A stretch of DNA of 64,000 nucleotides from Nicotiana tabacum (Eukaryota; Streptophyta; Magnoliopsida; Solanales; Solanaceae): contig NC_134101.1 in the NCBI RefSeq assembly GCF_000715075.1, forward strand, positions 149,829,084-149,893,083. The letters are read 5' to 3'. Positions 35,780-45,433 of this stretch are shown here, one piece after another (the stretch's first letter is position 1; each line of letters starts with the position of its first letter). A program made the position numbers and the translations under genes. The notes below the pieces were generated by a model, which searched no databases, was not told the origin of the DNA, and saw only the letters and a list, made by a program, of their open reading frames with translations.

Positions 35780-36350
35780 AAGTTAGGTAGAAATCCTGCC
35801 TATAGGTCCAACAATGTGTTATTATAAGTAATGTGTTACAAATCTTACCTATAGGTCTAAAAATGTTCTATTATATGTGATGTGTTAGAAACCATACCTA
35901 TAGACTTAATGCTTTGTTCTGTTATGTTTTGCTTTGCTAGAAACCATGCCTATAGGAAATGGTGTGATCCAATATAATGCTTGTTTACATACTGTTTTGT
36001 TCAAGTTATAGAGATCATGCCTATAGGATCTAAAACTGGACCAAATTATAGAATGTACGCCTGAATCTATTTAATCATTATTTCTACCCGCTTATTCATG
36101 AGTTCCAAAACCCTTACTATAAAACATGCCTATATGATTCAAACAAATAATTTTCTAGATCTGTTTCTATGACATGCCACTGTCTACTATCGCATAAAAC
36201 ATCTAGATACCATACTGGTAGGCTTAATTGTATTATGCTAAAATCAGTAGGCAAACCTATGTAGGTTCTACTTATCGCATTAAGAAACCAATTGTGTACA
36301 TGATTGTTTGTTCGTTCATTTAACATCACATAGATATCCTGCCTATAGGA
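35780..36350 (+). repeat. Array of CATGCCTATAGG words in LTR
   Basis: About eight variants of AAACCATGCCTATAGG, roughly 50 bp apart at first and more widely later, in the U5 region. The core CCTATAGG is a palindrome. Counterpart array at 24850-25440. Confidence 0.65.
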
Positions 36351-37080
36351 TTCTGAAATTGATAAAATCTGTCAGTGTTAAACAATTTGGCATGCATTTG
36401 ATGTCTAAATGTGGAGGCTAACTTGAGCCTATACTTGTTTCTATTTGAAAGTCCTAACTGTTTTGTTTGTCACTTAGTATTTTCCTCTTTTGAGCAACCT
36501 AAGTTAAGGTCTAGAACCACCCTAAAATAGAGGTCCAAATGCCTCCTGGACCATAGACATGGGAAGGGTAGTGCACGCATAAGGCACGGTTTAGAATCAA
36601 CTATTACGCTTTAGGTAAAAACTTAAAGATAGTAATCGGGTAGCAGGAGATGATAGTCTGTGCCCGCTGAATAATACGAGTAACACCTCATGTCGAAGGA
36701 GTTACGAAGTATTATTTATGTTGCACGGGGTGATCATTTAGGCTAAAAAACTTAGGATCCCCCCCCCTCCATTTCTATTTAAATAAATCGTTTATTTCAT
36801 TTGTCCAAATTGCTTCCTTTCCCTTAGACCAATTCATATAATTGAGTTTGGCTGGGACCCACCGTTATGGACCTCGAAGAGTGCCTAACACCTTCACTTC
36901 TAGGTAATTTCGATCCCTTACCCGATTTTTGGTAATGGAAACTGGTCAAACAGATTTATTTGAAAATAGGGGACCTAACGTACCTTAATCCGTTAGGTGG
37001 TGACTCTCTCTTTTAAAACCCTTCCTTAAAGGAGTTGTCACGTGTTGAAACCCAATTTTGCGAGAAAAAGGGACACGACA

Positions 37081-37274
37081 GAGTATATCCTCGGTGATGG
37101 AGGACATATAACTCCACACCCCCTCGCCTCGGTCTTGCTTACTGGAAGCCTTCTCGACTTTGAAGTCATTTTCGATGAAACAATCCCCAAGAACAAAACT
37201 CTTCAAAGGAGGCTCCAGGACCATCTCAGGAACAGATGCCTCAACATCCTCAACTGGGTTGAAGTTTTTGCCAT
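37081..37274 (-). pseudogene. N-terminal fragment of a retroelement gag-like protein
   Basis: On the minus strand a Met at 37274 starts MAKTSTQ. After a frameshift, EMVLEPPLKSFVLGDCFIEN and FKVEKASS follow. It stops at the Ogre-like LTR terminus (37080), which evidently inserted into it. I recognise the style from Solanaceae repeats but cannot name the family with certainty. Confidence 0.45.
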
Positions 37275-37700
37275 CGAAGTTTTAAAAATATGAAGGTTTG
37301 AAGAAAAATATGAAGATTTGAAGTTGGGGACGAAGATATGAAGATCTGATTTGAAGTTTTGAAGATTTGAAGATGAATATATGAATATCTGGAAAGCAAT
37401 GTATGAAGATTTGAAGAGTTTAGAATTAAGTGGAGAATTTGAGGGTAAATCAAACAGCTCTGAAATCGAAAAGTGAAAAAGCAAAAAATGGGTCGAAGTT
37501 TTAATAGAGGGAAGAGTAATCAGTGTGTGACGTTTCGTGTTCAAGGATAGTCTATCGATGGCCGACATGTGTTCGAAGTATGAACGACGCGACTGATGGG
37601 ACGTTTTGCTGACCCCTCAACCCAGTTGTAACGTACGAAGGAAAAAACCAGGGTTAACTCATCGCTTCCTATCGCTTCAATAAATCTACACTCCGAAAAA
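37275..37700. repeat. GAAGATTTGAAG-rich leader and flanking repeat DNA
   Basis: Several copies of GAAGATTTGAAG and ATATGAAGATTTGAAG at 37290-37420 form a purine-biased simple repeat upstream (minus strand) of the gag-like fragment. The rest (37430-37700) is unassigned. Confidence 0.45.
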
Positions 37701-38430
37701 TGAGGGGACTATCTATGTACGGGTAAAATTGGGTGCAAAGTTTTCCCCCGATTCCTCGAAAAGAGAACGAAAGGGAAGCATGAATCGACAAAATTAATAT
37801 TGAGATCAGGAACTCCTCATACCAAGACTCAGTAAGAACGAACGATATATCAGAGATTGGACATGGCAAAACAATATACCCCGGATCAAGTACGGCTCTA
37901 GACCTCAAGAGACGAGGTAAACGGTTATGCATGACGGATAAGGAGCATTAATATTCGCCCTCAACCTGATTTTACGGCATGAATCCCGTTGGTATCAATC
38001 ATGGTCAACGATTATTGGGAAAATCAGATTTTTACCTTTTTTAGACTTATATTAGGGCTGAAATTCTCCTACTATATAAAGGAGAATTTTTTTAGTCTAA
38101 CACATGGTAACACGCAATCCAAGGCAATAAAAAGTTTACTTTTGTCCTCTAGCTACTATTCAAGGCATTGCTTGTTTGTTCTATTATTTACTCACGACCG
38201 AGCTTGTACCGAGGGTCCGATCGAGGATGAATTTTACTGTTTAATTTAAGAGCAGGCTTGGTCATCATATTGCAATTGGCTTGATCGCTTATTTTTGTCT
38301 TTAATTCTTCTATCTTTAAATCTTAATAATTCGTATTGAATTAAATCACGTATCCTTTAAAATGTATATAAATTTAATTATTACTCATGTTTGGGGTAAA
38401 TAAGGCACAATCCTTTGACGTTCATCATCT
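37701..38430 (+). repeat. Probable gypsy LTR fragment
   Basis: TGAGGGGACTATCTATG at 37701 resembles the PPT/LTR start of tobacco gypsy elements (recall). TATATAAA at 38073-38080 is followed by a T-rich leader. No paired LTR or PBS is seen, so boundaries and strand are uncertain. Confidence 0.4.
38073..38080 (+). promoter_or_regulatory. TATA box in LTR fragment
   Basis: TATATAAA is flanked by CTCCTAC and GGAGAA, which makes the motif partly self-complementary, so direction is not certain. Confidence 0.4.
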
Positions 38431-38630
38431 TTTCCTAATTTTGTAGGCCTAAGCCCGTTTACAATATGTGAAGGTTAAAAAAAAAAATAGAGGAACTTTG
38501 ATATATAAATTCGAGCTCTCTTCCTGAATGATGCAACATAATGCGGTACGATTTGGAAAGTCAAAGTTCTAAATTTTGATAATAAAATTTGTAATAGATT
38601 CTTTAAGCTTTTAAAAATAAAATTGACATA

Positions 38631-38776
38631 TTCAGAAATTACATAAAAATATTTTAAGTCATACCAATAATTTATAATTAAAAATGTTCATAAAATATTT
38701 ATGAAAAATATGGTCAATGAATATTTTTAATTATAAATTATTGGTATGACTTAAAATATTTTTATGTAGTTTCCGA
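38631..38776. repeat. Palindromic MITE-like element
   Basis: Two 54-bp arms (38637-38690 and 38718-38771) are inverted copies with about two mismatches, separated by 27 bp, and weaker pairing extends to 38631/38776. AT-rich. It lies about 660 bp upstream of the LFG gene TATA box. The small size and near-perfect arms suggest a foldback MITE; I did not identify a target duplication. Confidence 0.7.
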
Positions 38777-39320
38777 AACAACCTTGTGAACTTCTCCATA
38801 GTAGGTAGATTACAACTTTAATCTCTTCATCTCCTTTTTATCATATTTTTGGAATAAATCTAGCTTGAGTTTCCTTCTTCCCTATTGGCTCACTAGAAGA
38901 AAATTGACTAATCCTAACATTAGAGAAGATACCCTTTATATCTGCCATACATATTCATCATATTATTAGTGTATACTCATTCCTACTAGGTCAATCCAAT
39001 AACAAAATTCTAAGAGTCCAATGTACATTTTTTAAAAAAATTAAATCACCATCACATTAATTCTATTTCATTGACTCAAATAAAACCGCGGAAATCTGCT
39101 AAGCTCTTGCCTTCAAAAGTAAGAAAAGAGAAAGTAGGCAATTTTTCCATAGTCTAGAGAAGTCTGGATTGTTAGGTCCACGTCGGATATGTGATATGCT
39201 TTTCTCTTCACACGTGTCTACGAACACGCGTGGTCCGACGAATCACGAACTTTCCATTCTCCCCCGTCTTATCTTTTTATGCGGGCCGAGCCCAACCCGG
39301 CCCACATTTTACACACAAGT

Positions 39321-39327
39321 TATAAAA
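39321..39327 (+). promoter_or_regulatory. TATA box of the LFG-like gene
   Basis: TATAAAA lies 109 bp before the proposed start codon and is followed by a CT-rich stretch, as expected for a plant promoter. Confidence 0.55.
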
Positions 39328-39435
39328 CCCACTTCTCTCAAATTTCTCACACTAAAGTAAGTCTACCTAACTTCGAGCCCAACAAAGGCGGTGCAAAAAC
39401 AGTATCAGTTTATCTGTTGCAGTTATCTGAGAGAC

Positions 39436-42400
39436 ATGTGGAACCAGGCATACCGGAAAGATGACGTGGAAGCCGGAACAAGGCCGTTGTATCCGGCGAT
39501 GCTGGAAGCGCCCGAACTCCGGTGGTCTTTTATTCGAAAAGTCTACTCGATCATTACTATACAATTGCTTCTCACCATTGCTGTCGCTTCCGTCGTTGTC
39601 ACCGTCCATCCGATTTCTCATTTCTTCGCTACCACAAGTGCAGGCTTAGGACTTTATATTGTTCTCATCATCACTCCCTTTATCAGTATGTTTGAATTAA
39701 TTAGTTTTTTGGTTTTTATCTTTGATCTTTTTGGTTTTTTGTTTTTGTTTTTTTAAAATTTATTGGGTATGAGTAATTAATGAATTGATTGGTTGTGTTG
39801 CTGCAGCGTTGTGCCCGCTGTATTACTATCATCAGAAACATCCGGTGAACTACTTGCTTCTTGGGGTTTTCACTGTTTCTCTTGCTTTTACTATCGGATT
39901 AACTTGCGCATTCACCAGCGGTTAGTATTTTCTATTTGTTCGGCTTTTTTGGTTGTTTTTCTTTTATTTTATATTTCTGTTTTCGACATTGCGTGCGTTC
40001 TATGTCAAGTGCATTTATAATAGACGTTTACGAGTTTGTATTCTTTGGTATATTCTTGTCTTGTGGTGATGTGTTAATACAAATCTTCGGAATTACTCCC
40101 TCCGGTCCACAATAGGGACCAATTTGTTTTTTTATTTTGGTACAAAATAAGTATCCATTTATATAATCAATAAAAAATTTAATTTGTTTTTACAAAATTA
40201 CCCTTACGTACATATTCCTAGAAAGTTTTCTTACTCCTCACATTAAATATTTAATTTAAATATTTAATTAAGGATAGTTTAGTCAAACTAGGTATTTTTG
40301 TATTGAATTTAGTATTTTTTTAATGGGCGTGTCAAAAGCAAATTGGTCACTTATTATGGACCGGAGGGAGTAAGTATTACGGCTACTACCTAACCATGTG
40401 ATGTTCGCATTGTGTATTTAAGGGTGTCAAAATCGTTTGTAAAACCATTATTAAATGAAGAGATTGTTAGGTCTTAGTCATGCGGTATGTATTGCTAGAT
40501 ATGCTACTATAAATAACCTGTAGTATTACGTATAATTCAGAGGCGAAACCATGATTTGAAGCTAATGGGTTCGGGACTTTATTCCTTTTAAGTGATTGGA
40601 TTCTAAATTAATAATTTGTACATATTCATTTAATTTTTAAAAGAAAATATAGAGTTTGGGCCAAAGCCCGAAGCTTTAGCTCCGCCCTCTGTATAATAAT
40701 GGAGTAAATTTCATAGGTGATCGTTTAACTTGGTGTTCATTACACAAAGTCATTTTTTTTTTCTTTTTTTTTTTATGTAAAAATCATTCAACCTCGTGTT
40801 CATTACCCAAAAGTCATTTTTTTTTCTTTTGTTATACTAAAATTATTTTACTTTGCTCTATTTATCACAAAAGTCACCTTGGCCAGATTTTATAATACTT
40901 TTACTTGAAAAGTCTATTATATCCTTGACATTAATCAATTCTCTCATTTATGTAATACCTTCTATATTATATACTATATAATATATTTTTACCTAGGTAT
41001 TTTACTTATAATTAAAATAACTTTAAATTATTTTATTTATTATTTTTATAATATATTCATACATTTAATTAAGTTATGGATATATTAAGTTAAAAAATAA
41101 TATTTTATATTTTATTAAGTTATGGATATATTAAGTTATTATTATAAAAATAATAAATAAAATAAATTTAAAGTTATTTTAATTATTATAAGTAAAATAC
41201 TTGGGTAAAAGTATATTATATAGCATATAATATAGAAGGTATTACATAAATGGGAGGATTTATAATGTCAAGGGCATAACAAAAAAAAAGTGACTTTTGG
41301 GTAATGAACATAAAGTTGGATATCTTTTACGTAACAAAAGAAAGAAAATTGACTTTTGGGTAATGAATACAAAGTTGAATACTTTTGGGTAATGAATACA
41401 AAGTTGAATGACCACCCATGAAATTTACTCATGACAAATAATGCTTTCTCTCCACCCATTACTTTTAGTGGGTTGCAGGAAAAAAGGAGGAGGAGTTTAC
41501 AGTATTGATTTTGCAATAGGTTTGGGAAAACAGAAATTTTCTTAATTTACACTTTCTGCCTTCCAGTTTACCATCATATATTTTAACTTGGTGCATAAAG
41601 ATACCCTGAGATTCATTATATAATCTGCCTTAGTTTAGATCTTAGTAGTCAACAGCTATATTTGATGAAGAAATATAATATAACAAGAACCGAAACACAT
41701 TACCCTCCCTGGGTGTGAGATATTATTGGGTATGTTTGTGATTGTTGTTGTTGTTGTAAGACTGATACTCGCAGCTGGTGCTCTGCGACTATATGATGAT
41801 TGCAAGGATATATTAGAAGTCATGCTTAAAGTGATGCGAAGCAGTTGTCTCTCTGTGTCATGCTTAAAGCCTTGTGCTTCTTGTGGTTCAAAGTATGTCA
41901 CGCAAAGTTATCCCAACAAGAAACAATTGATTATTTAATTCTCTACTTTGAGTAGTTGGATTAGTACCAGCATTGTTGTAAATTGAATGTTGAACCTATT
42001 ATTTCAATTGAAATTTGATAATTACCGTCCCAAATTATTCTGATTTTCCATAATGCTTTTCACCTTAAAGAGGCATGTGCATCCTCTGTTCAAGCCTTAT
42101 GAACTTATTGAAGTCTTCTAGATTTCCTTTCGGTATGTTGGTGGGGAGAATAGTGTAATAGTATTATCATCTGCCGGTGCTTTTCTATGTATCATTCTGT
42201 ATCTCTGGAAAATTGACACACTTGCACTAGTGAACTTAAAACTAAAAATTGGTGACATTAGTGGCATACTGACTGTTTCTACTGGTGATTGTTCAGGCAA
42301 AGTAATCTTGGAGGCAGTCATATTGACGACAGCAGTGGTGATTAGTCTGACATTATACACCTTCTGGGCGGCTAGGAGAGGCCAAGATTTCAACTTCCTG

Positions 42401-42749
42401 GGTCCTTTCTTGTTTGGAGCTCTCATTGTTCTTTTGGTGTTCGCGTTCATCCAGGTTTGTGAAATTTATCATTTCTAACTGTTGCTCCTCCCTACATCTA
42501 TGAAGATATGACTGATCGTATTTGTTTTCTTGTCTACGGCAGATCCTTTTCCCTTTGGGTAAGATCTCAGTAATGATCTATGGCTGTCTAGCATCGATCA
42601 TATTCTGTGGATACATTGTCTATGATACGGACAATTTAATCAAGCGCTACACGTACGATGAGTACATCTGGGCTGCTATATCCTTGTATCTCGACATCAT
42701 CAATCTGTTCCTTTCTCTGTTGACCGTCTTCCGGGCTGCCGACAATTAA
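39436..42749 (+). CDS. LIFEGUARD / BI1-like (TMBIM) membrane protein, four exons
   Basis: Exons 39436-39685, 39807-39920, 42297-42454 and 42543-42749, all GT-AG, join to 729 nt coding for 242 aa plus stop. The protein begins MWNQAYRKDDVEAG, has the family signature LYPAMLEAPELRWSFIRKVY, about seven hydrophobic segments (from residue 33 on) and ends YIWAAISLYLDIINLFLSLL plus a short tail. Asp202/Asp204 (YDTD) and Asp225 (YLDI) fall where TMBIM proteins carry their paired pH/calcium-sensing aspartates. Family members sit in ER or other endomembranes and restrain stress-induced cell death; which LFG paralogue this is I cannot say. An in-frame Met at 39391 would add 15 residues; I prefer 39436 because it starts the conserved region. 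No disabling change seen. Confidence 0.9.
40096..40370. mobile_element. Stowaway-type MITE
   Basis: Starts CTCCCTCCGGTCC and ends with its exact complement GGACCGGAGGGAG, flanked on both sides by TA. At 275 bp it is AT-rich inside. Terminal CTCCCTCC and TA duplication are diagnostic of Stowaway (Tc1/mariner-derived). Confidence 0.9.
40702..41430. mobile_element. Large foldback element (729 bp)
   Basis: Left end GAGTAAATTTCATAGGTGATC, right end its near-complement, and almost the whole length is an inverted repeat (for example the text around 40930-41030 reappears inverted around 41160-41270). Copies of TTACCCAAAAGTCA lie in both arms. Non-coding. ATG occurs at both flanks, but the target duplication is unclear, so the superfamily is not assigned. 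Confidence 0.75.
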
Positions 42750-43317
42750 AGAGAGAACTTGTCGTAGTACTCTGAATCTCCTCTCGTGCACGTTGTCCTT
42801 TTCTTTTCCTTAGTGTTCATTTTTTCCCGTTATGGATAGTCTGCTTTAGTAATCGTTGTATAAAAAAAAAATTCTTAAGTGGATTCTTGAATTGTATATA
42901 TATCTGGCAAAGATGGCTTCCAAGCAGCGGGCTCCTTTCTGTGAGTACCTGTGTTAATGGCTAAAAAGTACTCGTTGCGACTTCAGTGCAGCGCATTATT
43001 CTACTGTGGTAGAGGACACTGATTGTGGTTGTAAGTCTCGTTCTGATACATTGGCATGCGGGGATAGGTTTGGGCGGGCTAAAATAAGCCAAATCAATAC
43101 GGAACTTTAACGTGGCCAAAATGGGCGAGGCCTTGATGAGTCATAACTCATATCCTAATTCGTTTTACATTAGATTATCTTCGTTTGTTATTTCATGATT
43201 TGTTTAATTACACAGTAGATGAATGCAAGTTTCTGTTATTTATTTTGACTATCAAACATACCACTTATATGTCTATTTAACGATAAATTATTTATTGATT
43301 AATTTGGCTCGCACGTG
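42750..43317 (+). other. 3' UTR of LFG-like gene and intergenic DNA
   Basis: T-rich 3' UTR without a canonical AATAAA close to the stop; an A-run occurs near 42862. Beyond about 42900 nothing recognisable. The last five bases (43313-43317, ACGTG) are the left target duplication of the next element. Confidence 0.5.
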
Positions 43318-43437
43318 TGTTATGAATCAAGCTATTAGGCGAAGAACTATTGGGCCGAGAAGAAGCTATGGGGCAGAAGACATTCAAAAAGGTTAATATG
43401 GGATCTACGCCCAAGAAGTGCAATAAGGAATCAATTA

Positions 43438-44792
43438 AGGAATTTTTACCTCATATAGCAAATGTTGATATCTTATTTATTTTAAATAAATATCCTTTTA
43501 AAAAATTATATTCTATAGATACCTTTTTGATTTTTATAGGCAAATATCTATTTATGGTTACCTCCTACTCTTAAGCCATAAAATACTCTTTGTATTATTT
43601 TTCTTTCTCATTCTTTCAGATTTTTCTCCACCCCCTCTCTCTTTCTCTCTCAACGCCAGTATTTTTCCATGTTTATCTCCTCTCTCTCAACAAATGTGTA
43701 TGCATTAAAGGGAAAAAACAGATACTGATTTTGATCGGAAAACGAAGTTGGATTTGGTTCAAAATCAAATCCTTTTCAACAAATATGCACAAGTTATTTG
43801 CATAGGGCTTCTGAAATTCCCCTGGCAGGGCTTCCAACCATGTCTCTTCAACCAACGGTTCCTCTAATTTCACATATCCTACGCCATCACCATTTGCGTT
43901 TAACTTGGAGATTTTATCAAAGCATAGTTTGAGGTTTATTTTGGCCTTTGCAAGTGATTTATTGAACTCCATTCTCGACTTTTGGTCGGACGTGAGCATT
44001 GTATATTTGGGGTCTTTGTTGCCGCCATCTTCACCCGACAATGAAGATGACAAGGTGCTGGAAATGAAGTTGTCAGCGGAAGATGGCGAGGAGACCCATA
44101 TTTTAGCCGCTTTGCTGCAGGTTGCTTGAATAGATCCATTAGGGATTTAGGGGTTTTCATTGTAATTCAATGTATCTCGTTGTATTCCATGTAATTCATT
44201 GTATTCACTGTCTTTTTTTCCATTATATTTCAATGTATCCCGTTGTATTATATGTATTTCATTATATTCACTATCTCGCTATATGCCATGAATGTATTCA
44301 TATATTTTTTTAATTAATATAATTTATGTATTCAGATGTATTATATAATTTTTCTGAAGATTGCTATATTTTTGGGGTGTTTTTTTGTTGAAAATCTTTT
44401 TTTTATAACTGAAAATACAAAATTTATGTGGTATAATTGAGTTTGTTGAGTTATATTAGGAGTCTATTATGTTAATTGATTCACTTTCCGTTTTAAAAAC
44501 AGTGTAATCCCCTATTTCACGTCGTGAATACAGTTGAATACAATAATCTGTCCAGCTGTAATCCCATGTTTCACTCCATGAATACAGTCGAATACACTCG
44601 AATACAACAACTGATTAGCTGGACTTCGCTGATTCACGCCTATTTTTGCTACTATATTCATGAATACAATAGCTTAAATACATCAAATACAACTTATAAC
44701 CACATAAAAGGTATCTATAATCCATAATATAGCAAATGGTATCTATAGATTGGCTAATTACTACCAAAAGATAGTGCTTTATGAAAATTTTC
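43438..44792. mobile_element. Pack-MULE-like insertion with captured gene fragment
   Basis: Flanked by ATCAATTA at 43430-43437 and 44793-44800 (8 bp; 9 bp if one mismatch is allowed), and absent from the other LTR. Terminal complementarity is weak. Internal T-rich DNA and many GAATACA/TGTATTC words surround an antisense uracil-DNA glycosylase fragment. Superfamily is inferred from duplication length and gene content. Confidence 0.65.
43755..44160 (-). pseudogene. Uracil-DNA glycosylase (UNG) N-terminal fragment
   Basis: On the minus strand it begins MKTPKSLMDLFKQPAAKRLK and, after a frameshift near 44060-44100, continues LTSDQKSRMEFNKSLAKAK and VEETWLEALPGEFQKPYA. These match the order of the plant UNG N-terminus: the PCNA-binding-like start, then the block before the catalytic domain. 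The fragment stops before the catalytic water-activating motif, so it encodes no glycosylase. It resembles a captured first exon. UNG removes uracil from DNA in nucleus or mitochondria; this copy cannot. Confidence 0.75.
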
Positions 44793-45008
44793 ATCAATTA
44801 AAAGGGACTAAGCGTTAGCATAGATAGGGCAAGCTGAAATTGTTAGAAACTTCCCCTCTGTTCTCTCTATCTCCCTCGTCTGTTTCTCTCTATGGCTCCG
44901 TCTCTTCCTCCTCTATTTCTTTCTGTTACTCTCCTCTTCTTAGAGTAATTTCTTTGTTCTCAAGTATTAATATATCAATCGTTGGTTTTGGATATTGGGT
45001 TCATTACA

Positions 45009-45025
45009 TTGGTGCTTTCATTGAT
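45009..45025 (+). other. Candidate primer binding site
   Basis: TTGGTGCTTTCATTGAT starts one base before TGG and directly after the LTR end. The priming tRNA was not identified. Confidence 0.5.
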
Positions 45026-45034
45026 TTGGACTCC

Positions 45035-45433
45035 ATGTCTCTTTACTCTTCTACTATTATCAATTATCACCTCGATGTCATTCAAGGACTGATGATGGCG
45101 ATGATAGATAATAACACTCGTATGCTCAACCTGCTCGACAACATAGAGAACAAGTTGTCTGCCTCTTCCAAGACGATCCCTGAAGCTCTAGTGTGTTTGG
45201 ACGATAAATGCGAATCAGAGGAGTTCTCAGGAGCAGAGATGGATTTTAATTTGGATAAAGATCTCTCTAGTCCCATGGACAAGCCTGAGGTACTTCATGA
45301 GCCAGTAAATCCGTTTGGTAATTCTTCAAACTCGCTGCATTTTCCTTCCCTAGTAGTTTCATTTGGTTGCACTGGGACTTCAAATGCTTCACTTGAAACT
45401 AAAAATTTTAAGGAAGAATATTTGCGGAACTAA
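45035..45433 (+). CDS. Hypothetical protein at the 5' end of the retroelement
   Basis: A 132-codon frame begins 27 nt after the LTR. It has a helical start (HLDVIQGLMMAMIDNNTRML), then an acidic, Ser-rich part with no motif I recognise. The position is that of gag, but no gag domain or zinc knuckle is seen. It ends at TAA 45431, where the next frame has already begun (45363), suggesting a frameshift or an unrecognised splice. Confidence 0.4.
   Translation: MSLYSSTIINYHLDVIQGLMMAMIDNNTRMLNLLDNIENKLSASSKTIPEALVCLDDKCESEEFSGAEMDFNLDKDLSSPMDKPEVLHEPVNPFGNSSNSLHFPSLVVSFGCTGTSNASLETKNFKEEYLRN

Larger units (their letters stand above)
33008..37080 (+). repeat. 3' LTR of the plus Ogre-like element
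   Basis: It starts TGATACCCAATTTTT right after a polypurine tract and ends GGGACACGACA; about 4.07 kb. U3 is AT-rich, with GATCAACGGCTCA at 33608 and a TATA-like site at 33641. R/U5 is long and carries repeated CATGCCTATAGG words. It is homologous in ends and motifs to the minus LTR 23820-28546. The frame at 34553-34813 and others inside look fortuitous. Confidence 0.75.
39921..42296 (+). other. Intron 2 of the LFG-like gene
   Basis: About 2.4 kb, far longer than introns 1 (121 bp) and 3 (88 bp). Most of the excess is due to two mobile elements (40096-40370 and 40702-41430). Splice sites GTTAGT and TTGTTCAG. Confidence 0.8.
43318..45008 (+). repeat. 5' LTR, split by a nested insertion
   Basis: LTR sequence 43318-43437 and 44793-45008, interrupted by a 1,355-bp element. 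The empty-site equivalent is visible in the 3' LTR near 46960-46970. Confidence 0.85.

Noticed and set aside
39391..39435. Upstream in-frame Met of the LFG-like gene
   Set aside because: The extra 15 residues (MQKQYQF...) do not resemble the family start, which is well matched from 39436.
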